The translations under genes and the position numbers were made by a program. The notes beneath the pieces are model-generated. The model did no database searches and was not told the origin of the DNA. It saw only the letters and a program-made list of their open reading frames with translations. From the NCBI GenBank assembly GCA_050253535.1, contig JBFWIW010000003.1, forward strand, positions 6,647 through 70,646: a stretch of 64,000 bases of DNA, written 5' to 3'. This DNA is from JBFWIW01 sp050253535. Lineage in GTDB: Bacteria; Bacillota; Clostridia; Oscillospirales; Oscillospiraceae. Positions 28,361-37,109 of this stretch are shown piece by piece; within the stretch, counting starts at the first letter, position 1, and each line of letters opens with the position of its first letter.

Positions 28361-28410
28361 CGCGGATTTACTGCTTTCTATTCAGAATTTTATTTTATCG
28401 TAAATCCGCG
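28361..28410 (-). promoter_or_regulatory. Promoter and inverted repeat upstream of the solute-binding gene
   Basis: CGCGGATTTAC (28361-28371) and GTAAATCCGCG (28400-28410) are perfect 11-base inverted repeats, 28 bases apart. On the - strand, TTGATT and TAAAAT with 17-base spacing place a promoter across the upstream arm. The repeat could be a repressor site or a 5'-end mRNA hairpin. Confidence 0.55.
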
Positions 28411-28460
28411 CTGTAATCAACAGATTTTTCAATTATTATAATAGCCGTATCAAGTCCGCG

Positions 28461-30773
28461 TTACTCCTCGTCTGCCCCTGCCGCCCTTCGCTCAAAGTCA
28501 CTGATGAGTTCCTCCGCTATTTCCTCTGTCTCTCCCTCCGCGCGGATAATCAGGGCCTCGCGGTCAAATCTGGGCGTTATGTGCACCCAGCCGCGGCCTG
28601 TGTTGACACGCATGCCTTCGAAGAGCTCCGCCGCCATCTCGCAGCAAGAATCCGCAAGGCAGCGCATCGCGCGGCCTCGTCCCTCCCGCACCGCGACCTC
28701 GCGCTCGGCTGACGAAAAATGCGGCGCCCTCCCGCAGACGGCTGCAAGGCTCTCGCCGCGCTTTGCGAGATAAGAACATATCCGTACGGCGGAGCAGGCC
28801 GCGTCACGCATAAAACCCTGATTAATATAGAGCTCTTCCGCCTCGGTTCCGTCGCGCCCAAGGCGAAGTATCCGCCCTTCGAACCTTTTTGCCAGCGTCT
28901 CCAGTGCCGCCGGAGCGCCGTACGGTGCGGCGACAGTCTTTTCCCCTCGCTCAAATTCCGTTAGCGCGAGGACAAGCATAAGCGTCCCGAAGTCCCTTTT
29001 TCTGCCCTCCTCGTCATATGCGGAGAGAGAAAAACCGTCGGGAGAGGCCTCAAAAGAGAGAACTCCCGTGCGCTTCTCGCACAGCTGTACGCCTGCAAGG
29101 CACAAGGCGTCCTTCAACGCGCGGTTTTCCGCGCCGCGCCCCGAGACTGAGACTGTAATGTTCGCCTTAGTTCCGAATTTCGCGCCCATAGCCCAGGAGG
29201 CATACGCCTCCGGAATACCGGTAACGCGTGTAAGCTTTCCCATATTAACTGCAGGAACCCAGGTTACGTCCCCGCCCGATTTGGACATCACTTTTCGCTG
29301 TCCCTCGCGCGACAAGAGAGTTCCTCCCGCGCCGAAGAATTCGGCGGAAACGTTCCCTCCGCTCTGATTGAAGAATACCGTGAGTGGCAGCCCAAGGAGC
29401 CTCCCCGTAAAGGACACCGCCGCCGCAGTGGACGCGTCTGTCTCCGTAACATCTCCGCCGGCGGCGCATACGCCACATGAAAACGCCGCGGAGAGCACCC
29501 TCGCCGCCTCGCCGCCGCAGTGCGAGACGCCAACCTTTTTCCACAAAGCGCTGCCCGCGCCCAAAAGAGCCGCGTTCACCGGTGTTACCGCGGCTCCCGC
29601 CTCGCCCGAAACGGCACTGCCCGCGCCGAAATCCAGCTCGGTCTGTACCGGTATGCCTACGAGGCTGCCCGTCACCCTCGTGCCAAAGGGGACCTCTCTC
29701 TCCGGCCAGACCTTTACGTTTTCAGCGATAACGCACTCGTCACCGACAATTGCTTTGGCGCCGACGACACTGCCGGCCTCGGCTAGGGCGTTTATTCCGA
29801 TGACCGCGCCCTCGTCAATAACGCTTCCCGACGCCCGCGCGCCATTTTTCAGCGCCGCACCCAAAACGGCGCTCCCTTCGATATGCACATTGTCGCCCAG
29901 AACACAGCCGGCGCCGACAAAGGCGCCAGGTCCGATAACCGCACCGTGCCCTATCTTAACATTTTCACCGATATATACGGGCGGCGTAACTTTCGCGTCA
30001 TGGGGTATCTTCGATGCGGATCGGACTCCCTCTTCTTTTACAGGTGCGGAAAGAGGAATTTTCACCTTCCCTTTTAATACGTCCATACAGCAGCCGAGAT
30101 AAGCCTTCGCGCTTCCCACGTCGCACCAGTAACCGTCCGCGCGCACGCCGTAAATCCGTCGTCCTTCGGCAAGCAGTTTTGGGAACAGATCCCGCCCGAA
30201 ATCATAGTTTTTCCCCTCCGGTATTTCGGAGAGGACGGAGTTTTTTATGATATATATCCCCGTGTTCACAAGGTCGGTGACGACCCCGTCCCACGCGGGT
30301 TTTTCCACGAAGCGCTCTATCCGCCCGTCCCTTCCCGTCACGGCGAGGCCGTATTCCAGCGGTTCGGCGGCACCGCAGAGGACTATCGTAACCTCAGCGT
30401 CCTTCCGGCGGTGAAATTCCGCACAGGCTTTGAGGTCAAAGTCGCAGACCGCGTCACCTGATATAACGATGAAATCCTCACCGTTCAAAAAATCGGCACA
30501 CGAGCGGACGCTTCCTGCGGTGCCCAGCGGTTCGCGTTCAACGCGGCTTTCTATTCTCATTCCGAAGTTGCTTCCGTCGCCGAAATACCCGGTCACACAG
30601 TCGGGCATATAGCGAAGCGTAAGGCACACCTCTGTCATTGCGTTTTGCTTTAAAAGCGCCAAAATGTATTCCAAAACCGGCTTGTCCATAAGATTGATCA
30701 TCGGTTTAGGGCGGTTTATAGTGAGAGGCCGGAGCCTTGTTCCTTCACCGCCGGCCATTACTATCGCTTTCAT
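28461..30773 (-). CDS. Sugar-1-phosphate nucleotidyltransferase / degenerate phosphomannomutase fusion
   Basis: A 770-residue three-part protein. Residues 1-230 are a nucleotidyltransferase (VMAGGEGTRLRPLT, VLSEIPEGKNYDFGRDLFP), likely for mannose-1-phosphate or glucose-1-phosphate. Residues 250-370 are left-handed beta-helix repeats (IGHGAVIGPGAFVGAGCVLG). Residues 380-770 have the fold order of alpha-D-phosphohexomutases. The phosphoserine loop (TASHNP) is replaced by VFFNQSGGNVS, and the DGDxDR metal loop by DGFSLSAYDEEGR. The mutase half is thus probably inactive and may be regulatory or structural. A GGGAGGA site precedes the ATG. It is divergent from gdpP. Confidence 0.85.
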   Translation of the reverse strand: MKAIVMAGGEGTRLRPLTINRPKPMINLMDKPVLEYILALLKQNAMTEVCLTLRYMPDCVTGYFGDGSNFGMRIESRVEREPLGTAGSVRSCADFLNGEDFIVISGDAVCDFDLKACAEFHRRKDAEVTIVLCGAAEPLEYGLAVTGRDGRIERFVEKPAWDGVVTDLVNTGIYIIKNSVLSEIPEGKNYDFGRDLFPKLLAEGRRIYGVRADGYWCDVGSAKAYLGCCMDVLKGKVKIPLSAPVKEEGVRSASKIPHDAKVTPPVYIGENVKIGHGAVIGPGAFVGAGCVLGDNVHIEGSAVLGAALKNGARASGSVIDEGAVIGINALAEAGSVVGAKAIVGDECVIAENVKVWPEREVPFGTRVTGSLVGIPVQTELDFGAGSAVSGEAGAAVTPVNAALLGAGSALWKKVGVSHCGGEAARVLSAAFSCGVCAAGGDVTETDASTAAAVSFTGRLLGLPLTVFFNQSGGNVSAEFFGAGGTLLSREGQRKVMSKSGGDVTWVPAVNMGKLTRVTGIPEAYASWAMGAKFGTKANITVSVSGRGAENRALKDALCLAGVQLCEKRTGVLSFEASPDGFSLSAYDEEGRKRDFGTLMLVLALTEFERGEKTVAAPYGAPAALETLAKRFEGRILRLGRDGTEAEELYINQGFMRDAACSAVRICSYLAKRGESLAAVCGRAPHFSSAEREVAVREGRGRAMRCLADSCCEMAAELFEGMRVNTGRGWVHITPRFDREALIIRAEGETEEIAEELISDFERRAAGADEE

Positions 30774-30871
30774 TTAAGTTCCTCCCTGCCTTTTCATCTT
30801 CGGATATCCTTTCCCGAAAAGGCAAAGATTATAAGAGCGAGAGCATTTTGCGCCGAATTTTAATATTATTA

Positions 30872-30900
30872 TTGTACTGTGCACGAAAACTTGGTATAAT
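30872..30900 (+). promoter_or_regulatory. Promoter of gdpP
   Basis: TTGTAC (30872-30877) and TATAAT (30895-30900) are separated by 17 bases, upstream of gdpP in the divergent spacer. Confidence 0.7.
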
Positions 30901-30937
30901 TTTATAATAATATTTTATTATGGGGGTAGTATGCATC

Positions 30938-32944
30938 TTGAATAAGAAAATAAAAAGGATGTTTGAGCCGAATATGCGGCTTTATTTCATACTGCTCATC
31001 GTGTTTGCGGGGGTTACTTTCTTCACCGGCAGGCAGAATAAGATACTCGCCTATGTCGAGTTCTCTGTTATTATTTTACTTTTTCTCTATTCAAAGGTCT
31101 CGTTCCAAAAGAGGAACCGTGAACTTATTAAATATATCGAATCCGTCACACAGAATGTCGACACCGCCGCGCGCGGCACGTTCAGCAACTTCCCGCTGCC
31201 GATGGTCATTTTCAGCATTGATGACGACAAGATAATAACCTCTAACGACAGTTTTCTTAAAATGACCGGCGACCGCGAGCATTTTTTTGAGGTACGCCTG
31301 TCTGACGTCATCCCCGTTTTTTCCTCCAAATGGCTCATGGAGGGCAAGACGGAATGTCCGACCCTCATATCCGTAGACGATCACAAATACAGAGTATACG
31401 GCAATGTCGTGAGGGCTGAGACGGAACCCGGAGTTCGCGGCTATCTCGCGGCGCTCTATTGGGTGGACGTCACCGAGTATGCCGGAATATGCGATGAATT
31501 CATAAGTTCACGCCCCGTTTTCGCCATTATCATGCTCGACAGTTATGAAGAGTTTCTGAAAGGGCTCTCCGACAAGGAGAAATCCTTTTACCTATCTGCC
31601 ATAGACGACAAGATAAGCGACTGGGCCGGCACCTGCGGCGGGTATCTCTCCAAATATGACCGCGACCGCTATATTTTTATATTTGAGGACCGCCACCTTC
31701 AGGATTTTATAGACGGAAAATTTTCGCTTCTCGATTCCGCGCGCGAGATAGTGGGGCCCACCGGCATCCGCCTGACCATAAGCATAGGCATTGGCAAGGA
31801 CGGCAAAAACCTCTCGGAGAGTTTTCAATATGCTTCCCTGGCAATAGAGATGGCGCTCTCACGCGGCGGCGACCAGGCCGTTATCAAGAACCGTTTCAGC
31901 TTTGAATTCTACGGCGGCAAGTCTTCTCAGATAGAGAAGCGCACGAAGGTCAAGTCCCGCGTAATGGCAAATTCGCTGAGCGCACTGATCCGCGATGCTT
32001 CCAAAGTTTACATTATGAGCCACAAATACGCCGATCTCGACAGCGTCGGCGCGGCAGTCGGTATATGCTGCGCCGCGAGGAAAAGGGGTAAAACCGCACA
32101 CATTGTTCTCGACATGCACTCAAACGCCTCAATGCGGCTTATTGAGCGAATGCAGATGCTCCCTGAGTACGCCGGCGCGTTTATCTCCGCACAGGACGCC
32201 ATCGTCGAGCTTGACGGATCGAGCCTCCTCGTCGTGGTCGACACGAACCGCCCCGAGCAGGTCGAGTCGGAGGAGCTTTTGCTCTCGGCTAACCGTGTTG
32301 CCCTCATCGACCACCACAGGCGTGCGGCCACATATATCCAGAACGCGGCTCTGAGCTTCCATGAACCGTACGCCTCCTCGGCGTCGGAGCTCGTGACCGA
32401 GCTTCTCCAATATATCGCCGATCAATCCGACATCCTCCGATACGAGGCGGAGGCGCTACTCGCCGGCATCGTCCTCGATACAAAGAATTTTACCCTTCGC
32501 ACAGGCGGGCGCACCTTCGAGGCGGCGGCATTTCTGCGCCGCGCGGGTGCTGATACAACGGAAGTCAAGCGGCTTTTGCAGACCGACCTCAAGACTGCGG
32601 TGGAGCGATATTCCATCATTCAGGAGGCAAAGGTATACAAGGCCGGTATAGCCATAGCGGCCCCAGACACGGTGGAAAACCGCATAATAGCGGCGCAGGC
32701 CGCTGATGAACTGCTTAATATCTCAGGCATATTTGCTTCTTTTGTCGTGTTCCCCGACCACGATACGGTAACGATATCCGCGCGCTCGCTCGGCGACATA
32801 AACGTGCAGCTTATCGTGGAAAAACTGGGCGGTGGAGGCAACAAATCTACTGCGGGAGCGCAGATCTCCGGCAAATCCATGGAGGAGGTCATGGACGATC
32901 TTCTCATTGTTATAGACAAATATCTTGAAGACCGCGGCGAATGA
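30938..32944 (+). CDS. gdpP: Cyclic-di-AMP phosphodiesterase, membrane-bound
   Basis: Breaks down c-di-AMP at the membrane. Domain order is two N-terminal membrane helices (residues 10-55), a PAS domain (LPMVIFSIDDDKIITSND), a degenerate GGDEF domain, and a C-terminal DHH/DHHA1 phosphodiesterase. The last has SHKYADLDSVGAAVG, LLVVVDTNRPEQ, the DHHRR motif and GGGGNKSTAGAQ. The likely start is TTG 30938, 11 bases after a GGGGG run; an ATG at 30920 lies before that run. It is followed by rplI and dnaB, a classic Firmicutes order. Confidence 0.95.
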   Translation: MNKKIKRMFEPNMRLYFILLIVFAGVTFFTGRQNKILAYVEFSVIILLFLYSKVSFQKRNRELIKYIESVTQNVDTAARGTFSNFPLPMVIFSIDDDKIITSNDSFLKMTGDREHFFEVRLSDVIPVFSSKWLMEGKTECPTLISVDDHKYRVYGNVVRAETEPGVRGYLAALYWVDVTEYAGICDEFISSRPVFAIIMLDSYEEFLKGLSDKEKSFYLSAIDDKISDWAGTCGGYLSKYDRDRYIFIFEDRHLQDFIDGKFSLLDSAREIVGPTGIRLTISIGIGKDGKNLSESFQYASLAIEMALSRGGDQAVIKNRFSFEFYGGKSSQIEKRTKVKSRVMANSLSALIRDASKVYIMSHKYADLDSVGAAVGICCAARKRGKTAHIVLDMHSNASMRLIERMQMLPEYAGAFISAQDAIVELDGSSLLVVVDTNRPEQVESEELLLSANRVALIDHHRRAATYIQNAALSFHEPYASSASELVTELLQYIADQSDILRYEAEALLAGIVLDTKNFTLRTGGRTFEAAAFLRRAGADTTEVKRLLQTDLKTAVERYSIIQEAKVYKAGIAIAAPDTVENRIIAAQAADELLNISGIFASFVVFPDHDTVTISARSLGDINVQLIVEKLGGGGNKSTAGAQISGKSMEEVMDDLLIVIDKYLEDRGE

Positions 32945-32966
32945 TTGCCGACACTCAATAAGGATA

Positions 32967-32997
32967 AAATAAGTTTGAAACAAGTTCAAACTTATTT
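32967..32997 (+). terminator. Hairpin between gdpP and rplI
   Basis: AAATAAGTTTGAA pairs perfectly with TTCAAACTTATTT around ACAAG, and the stem ends in a T-run. It may terminate part of the gdpP transcript. The 3' arm (GTTCAAACT) also matches the beginning of the recurrent leader element. Confidence 0.65.
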
Positions 32998-32999
32998 GA

Positions 33000-33114
33000 T
33001 TTATATGCGTATTGCTCGCCCGCAAGCGGGCAACCGCAAAACATGCACACTATGGCCATTGCGTTATATGGTTATTTTGTGCCTGTAGTACAGATGAAAG
33101 GAATGGACACATAA
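33000..33114 (+). promoter_or_regulatory. Switch-like leader of rplI (recurrent leader family)
   Basis: GC-rich hairpin CGCCCGCAAGCGGGC (33017-33031), then ACCGCAAAAC, then an outer stem GCACA/TGTGC (33045-33049 with 33078-33082). This encloses ATGGCCAT (33052-33059), which pairs with ATGGTTAT (33068-33075) through G-U pairs. CCATT (33056-33060) is also complementary to AATGG (33102-33106), 8 bases before the start. It closely resembles the lipid-kinase leader. Confidence 0.6.
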
Positions 33115-33561
33115 ATGAAAGTGATATTACAGCAGGATGTAAAAGGCCAGGGCAAGAAGGGCCAGATGATAGAGGTCTCGGACGGTTACGCCAGGAACTT
33201 CCTTATTCCCAGGAAGCTCGCCGTAACGGCGACTGCCGACAATATGAACGCGATGAAGACTGCCGAGAAGGCACGCCTCGCGCAGATCGAGCGCGAAAAG
33301 GCGGAGGCGAAGGCCACAGCCGTAAAACTTGAGAGCTGCCTCGTAAAGATCCCGGCCAAGGCCGGTGCCAAGGGCAAGCTTTTCGGCTCAGTTACATCCA
33401 AGGAAATCTCCGAGGCGCTCGAGGCGCAGTATGGCATCACCATTGAGAAGAATAAAATCACCCTGCCCGAAGCAATCAAGGCTTTTGGCACGTATGAAGT
33501 AAAATGCAAACTCGGCTATGAGGTCTCCGGCGTCATAAATGTCATCGTAACAGAAGATTAA
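33115..33561 (+). CDS. rplI: 50S ribosomal protein L9
   Basis: Binds 23S rRNA in the large subunit. The N-terminal domain MKVILQQDVKGQGKKGQMIEV and YARNFLIPRKLA is typical, with the long connecting helix and C-terminal domain (KLFGSVTSKEISEAL). Length 148 is standard. ATG start with GAAAGGAATGG 8 bases upstream, the sequence targeted by the leader's complementary segment. Confidence 0.97.
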   Translation: MKVILQQDVKGQGKKGQMIEVSDGYARNFLIPRKLAVTATADNMNAMKTAEKARLAQIEREKAEAKATAVKLESCLVKIPAKAGAKGKLFGSVTSKEISEALEAQYGITIEKNKITLPEAIKAFGTYEVKCKLGYEVSGVINVIVTED

Positions 33562-33575
33562 AAATTTTGAATCTG

Positions 33576-33640
33576 GTTCAAGCTTCATTTAATAGTGCTT
33601 ACCGCCCGCGGGTGGTAAGCCGCGGCTCACATATATTACA
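33576..33640 (+). promoter_or_regulatory. Partial copy of the recurrent leader element before dnaB
   Basis: Begins GTTCAAGCTTCATTTAATAG and TGC like the lipid-kinase leader, followed by the hairpin GCTTACC-GCCCGCGGGT-GGTAAGC. The downstream pairing with the ribosome site is not evident here. It may act only as a processing or termination hairpin between rplI and dnaB. Confidence 0.4.
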
Positions 33641-33691
33641 CAATATCCAAAGGTCTGAATTTAAGCATGACATTTCGGCAGGTGAACAGAT

Positions 33692-35035
33692 ATGGATGAA
33701 CTCTTAGCAAAACAGATGCCCCACAGCGTCGAGGCGGAGCAGGCCGTCCTCGGTTCCATGCTCATAGACTCGCGCTGTGTGCCGGAGGTTATCGGGAAGC
33801 TCCGTCCCGGAGATTTCTATGTCAAAATGAACAGAGAAATATTCGATACGATCTACTCCATGTTCAACTATTCCATGGTCATAGATCCGGTCACCGTCCT
33901 GGAACAGATGAAAATAAACGGGGTCTACAATAAAGATACCTCCTCCCCTTATATCTTTGAGCTCATGAACATTACTCCAACCGCAGCGAATGTCATGGAA
34001 TATGCCGCCATTGTACGTGATAAAGCGCTTCTCCGCGCAGTGGCTGAGGCCGGGAACGATATCTCCGGCATGGCGATGGAGGGCGCGGGCGAGGCTGCCG
34101 AGATATTGGAGGCGGCTGAAAAAAAGATATACGCGCTCCGTCAGGGCCGTACCGACGGCGGACTGGAGCCCGTATCAAAGGTACTCATCGACGTATACAA
34201 TCAGCTCTCCGAGGCGGCGAAGCGCACCGAGAGCATACCCGGTTATTCGACCGGACTCATCGACCTTGACAACAGCATAATGGGCCTCAACAAATCGGAT
34301 CTGATTATAATCGCCGCACGTCCCGGCATGGGCAAGACCAGTATCGCGCTCAATATAGCGATGCACGTCGCCAAGACCTCGAATAAGACGGTCGCTATTT
34401 TTTCACTTGAAATGTCACGCGAACAGCTGGGCATGCGCCTTCTGTCGGGAGAGAGTTTTGTAAACGGCAAAAAGCTCCAGACCGGCAGGCTAACGCCGGC
34501 AGAGTGGAAAAAAATTCTGGACGCCTCCGCCGCCATAAGCAAAGCGGACCTGCGGATAGACGACAACCCCTCCCTCTCTGTCGCAGATATGAACGCCCAG
34601 TGCCGCAGAATTAAAGATTTAGGCCTCGTGGTTATTGATTACCTCCAGCTCATGCAGTCGGCCGGCAGCGGGACAAAATATTCCGGCGAAAACCGCCAGC
34701 AGGTCGTGAGTGATATAAGCCGCATGCTTAAGATAATGGCAAAGGAGCTTAACGTCCCGGTCATCTGCCTGTCGCAGCTCTCGCGAGCGGGGAAAGACCG
34801 CGCGGACAAGCGCCCAATCCTATCCGACCTGCGCGAGTCAGGCGCTATTGAGCAGGACGCCGACATCGTCCTCGGCCTCTATCTGGAAGCACATTACAAC
34901 AAGGAAACAGAGAACCCAAATCTTGCCGAGTGTATAATACTTAAAAACCGCCGTGGCGAGACGGGTAATATAGAGCTCCAGTGGCTGCCGGAGTACACCA
35001 CCTACGCCTCTGTTGAGCGTCGATATACCGAGTGA
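33692..35035 (+). CDS. dnaB: Replicative DNA helicase
   Basis: Hexameric RecA-fold helicase at the replication fork. The N-terminal domain starts MPHSVEAEQAVLGSMLID. Walker A is ARPGMGKTSIALNIA and Walker B is LVVIDYLQLMQ, followed by LSQLSR and DLRESGAIEQDAD. Length 447 without an intein. AGGTG ribosome site. It is in the usual place after rplI. Confidence 0.97.
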   Translation: MDELLAKQMPHSVEAEQAVLGSMLIDSRCVPEVIGKLRPGDFYVKMNREIFDTIYSMFNYSMVIDPVTVLEQMKINGVYNKDTSSPYIFELMNITPTAANVMEYAAIVRDKALLRAVAEAGNDISGMAMEGAGEAAEILEAAEKKIYALRQGRTDGGLEPVSKVLIDVYNQLSEAAKRTESIPGYSTGLIDLDNSIMGLNKSDLIIIAARPGMGKTSIALNIAMHVAKTSNKTVAIFSLEMSREQLGMRLLSGESFVNGKKLQTGRLTPAEWKKILDASAAISKADLRIDDNPSLSVADMNAQCRRIKDLGLVVIDYLQLMQSAGSGTKYSGENRQQVVSDISRMLKIMAKELNVPVICLSQLSRAGKDRADKRPILSDLRESGAIEQDADIVLGLYLEAHYNKETENPNLAECIILKNRRGETGNIELQWLPEYTTYASVERRYTE

Positions 35036-35070
35036 CCGGCTTGAAAGAATTCACCTCTGCCAATATAATA

Positions 35071-35173
35071 CGCCCATTCCTCGCTGTGTAAGCTGCAGCC
35101 GGAATGGAGGCGCAAACCTCCCGTGCGGGATGATATCACTGCAATCTGTGCGTAAAGCGAATGGATGTTTTAA
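35071..35173 (+). promoter_or_regulatory. Structured leader of tilS (weaker member of the leader family)
   Basis: CGCCCATTCC (35071-35080) pairs with GGAATGGAGGCG (35101-35112). The same CCATTC can also pair with GAATGG (35159-35164), 9 bases before the start. A CCCG-TG-CGGG hairpin lies at 35120-35129. The competing-pair design matches the other leaders, but the order of hairpins differs. Confidence 0.4.
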
Positions 35174-36532
35174 ATGTACAAAGACCCCGTTATTCAAAAG
35201 CTTTTGGAACTTTCGGAAAAACATAATATGCTGCCGCGGGGTTCCCTGATCCTCGCTGCCGTCTCAGGCGGGGCCGATTCCATGTGCCTGCTCGCCGCTT
35301 TGCTGTCTGTTTCCGGTGAGCTTGGTATACGGGTTGCGGCGGCGCATTATAATCACCGCATCCGCGGTGAGTCCTCCGACGGAGACGAGAACTTCGTAGC
35401 GGACTTCTGCCGCGAAAACGGCGTCCAATGCTGTATAGGAAGCGGCGACGTTTTAGGAACCGCTGCGGAAACCTCCCGCGGAGTCGAAGAGACAGCGCGG
35501 GAAATGCGCTACGCTTTTTTTGAGGAAACAGCAGTAAAAATCGGCGCTTCCCGTATTGCGACGGCCCATACGGCCTGCGACAACGCAGAGACCGTTCTTC
35601 TCAATATCACCCGGGGTGCCGGTCTCCGCGGCCTTTGCGGCATCCCGCCGGTACGCGGCAAAATCGTCCGGCCGCTTCTGGCCGCGGCGCGCGGCGAGAT
35701 TGAGGAATATCTGCGTGCAAAAAACATCCCCCACCGCGAAGATGCTACAAACGCGGAGGATATCTACACCAGAAACCGTATACGCCACAGTGTCATTCCG
35801 GTGCTCTCTGAAATAAACCCCGCGTTTTTCGCCGGCATATCATCCATGACGGAGCTTCTCGCCGGTGATGAGGATTACCTGACCTCACTCGCCGAGGATT
35901 TTATCAAAAAAAACAGCGTAAAAAACCGCCTGCCGGTGTCAGGCGTACTCTCTCTGCCCCTCTCCGTCTCGCGTCGGGTAATAAGGCTGTTTTCAGGCCG
36001 TGAACTCTCCCAGGTACATGTTGGGGCGGTTCTTGACCTGTGCCGTTCCGAATGTCCCTCGAGCGAGGTGCAGCTTCCCGGAATCACGGTCTTGCGAGAA
36101 TATGGTGACATTGTCTTCGGGGAAAGGCCCGAGAGGGAGCCCTTCAAGCCTTTTTTCATATCACCCGGCGAGAGAGCCGTTATTCCTGGCACGGGTCTCA
36201 CGGTGTCCTGCGGCGAGGCGGAATATGATTCAAAAATTCATAAATCGTTTAATACTTTCCTATTTAAAAAGAGCGCTATCTGTGGTAGAATTACCATCAG
36301 GTCTCGCTCATCCGGCGATAAAATAGCGCTTTTAGGCAGGAATGGCACAAAAAGCCTGAAAAAAGCTTTTATAGAACACCGTATACCGGCAAAGAGCAGA
36401 GATTATATCCCTGTTGTTGCCGATGAGGACGGCATTCTGGCGGTTTTCGGACTCGGACCGGGGACTCGCGCCGCGGCGTCACCCGGCGATAAGGTATTAA
36501 AAATCTCATTCGAGGAGAACATCTTAAAGTGA
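35174..36532 (+). CDS. tilS: tRNA(Ile)-lysidine synthase
   Basis: Converts C34 of the CAU-anticodon tRNA-Ile to lysidine, which makes it read AUA. The PP-loop signature AAVSGGADSMCLLAAL is near residue 30, followed by AAHYNHRIRGESSDGDE and ATAHTACDNAETVLLN. The C-terminal domain is present, and the length of 452 is normal. It overlaps hpt by 4 bases. Confidence 0.95.
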   Translation: MYKDPVIQKLLELSEKHNMLPRGSLILAAVSGGADSMCLLAALLSVSGELGIRVAAAHYNHRIRGESSDGDENFVADFCRENGVQCCIGSGDVLGTAAETSRGVEETAREMRYAFFEETAVKIGASRIATAHTACDNAETVLLNITRGAGLRGLCGIPPVRGKIVRPLLAAARGEIEEYLRAKNIPHREDATNAEDIYTRNRIRHSVIPVLSEINPAFFAGISSMTELLAGDEDYLTSLAEDFIKKNSVKNRLPVSGVLSLPLSVSRRVIRLFSGRELSQVHVGAVLDLCRSECPSSEVQLPGITVLREYGDIVFGERPEREPFKPFFISPGERAVIPGTGLTVSCGEAEYDSKIHKSFNTFLFKKSAICGRITIRSRSSGDKIALLGRNGTKSLKKAFIEHRIPAKSRDYIPVVADEDGILAVFGLGPGTRAAASPGDKVLKISFEENILK

Positions 36533-37068
36533 ATAAAGATATTGAACGGATATTTTTCTCCGCAGAGGAGATAAAACATAGAGTATGTGAGCTCGGCACC
36601 CAGATCAGCGCAGACTATAAGGATAAGGAACCTGTTTTTGTCGGTGTTCTCAAGGGTTCGTTTGTATTCATGGCAGACCTGATGCGCTGCATAGACATAA
36701 ATTGCCTCATCGACTTTATGGCCGTATCATCTTACGGCAGCGGTACCAAGACGACGGGCGCCGTCAGTATTACGAAGGACCTCGGAAACGACATACACGA
36801 CCGCCATGTCATAATTATAGAAGACATCCTCGATTCCGGCGTTACTCTTTCCTATTTAAAAAAATATCTCTCTGTAAGAAAGCCCGCCTCTATTTCCATC
36901 TGTACCCTTCTCGACAAACCATCCCGCAGAAAGGCGGATATAAAACCCGATTATACCGGTTTTGAGTGCCCCGACGCCTTTATTGTCGGATACGGCCTTG
37001 ACTATGCGGAGAAGTACAGGAACCTCCCGTACATAGGCGTCCTCAAGCCTGAAATATATGCTGACTAA
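36529..37068 (+). CDS. hpt: Hypoxanthine phosphoribosyltransferase
   Basis: Purine salvage enzyme that makes IMP and GMP from hypoxanthine or guanine and PRPP. It shows FVGVLKGSFVFMADLMR and the PRPP loop IIIEDILDSGVTLSYL. Length 179. GTG start overlapping the tilS stop by 4 bases, so translation is coupled. The tilS-hpt-ftsH order is conserved in Firmicutes. Confidence 0.96.
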   Translation: MNKDIERIFFSAEEIKHRVCELGTQISADYKDKEPVFVGVLKGSFVFMADLMRCIDINCLIDFMAVSSYGSGTKTTGAVSITKDLGNDIHDRHVIIIEDILDSGVTLSYLKKYLSVRKPASISICTLLDKPSRRKADIKPDYTGFECPDAFIVGYGLDYAEKYRNLPYIGVLKPEIYAD

Positions 37069-37109
37069 AGCGACAGTCCCCATTCCAAATTGAAAGAAGT
37101 GATATTTGC

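Noticed and set aside
29368..30102. Long forward frame opposite the nucleotidyltransferase fusion
   Set aside because: Low-complexity Pro/Ala/Thr translation typical of an antisense shadow.
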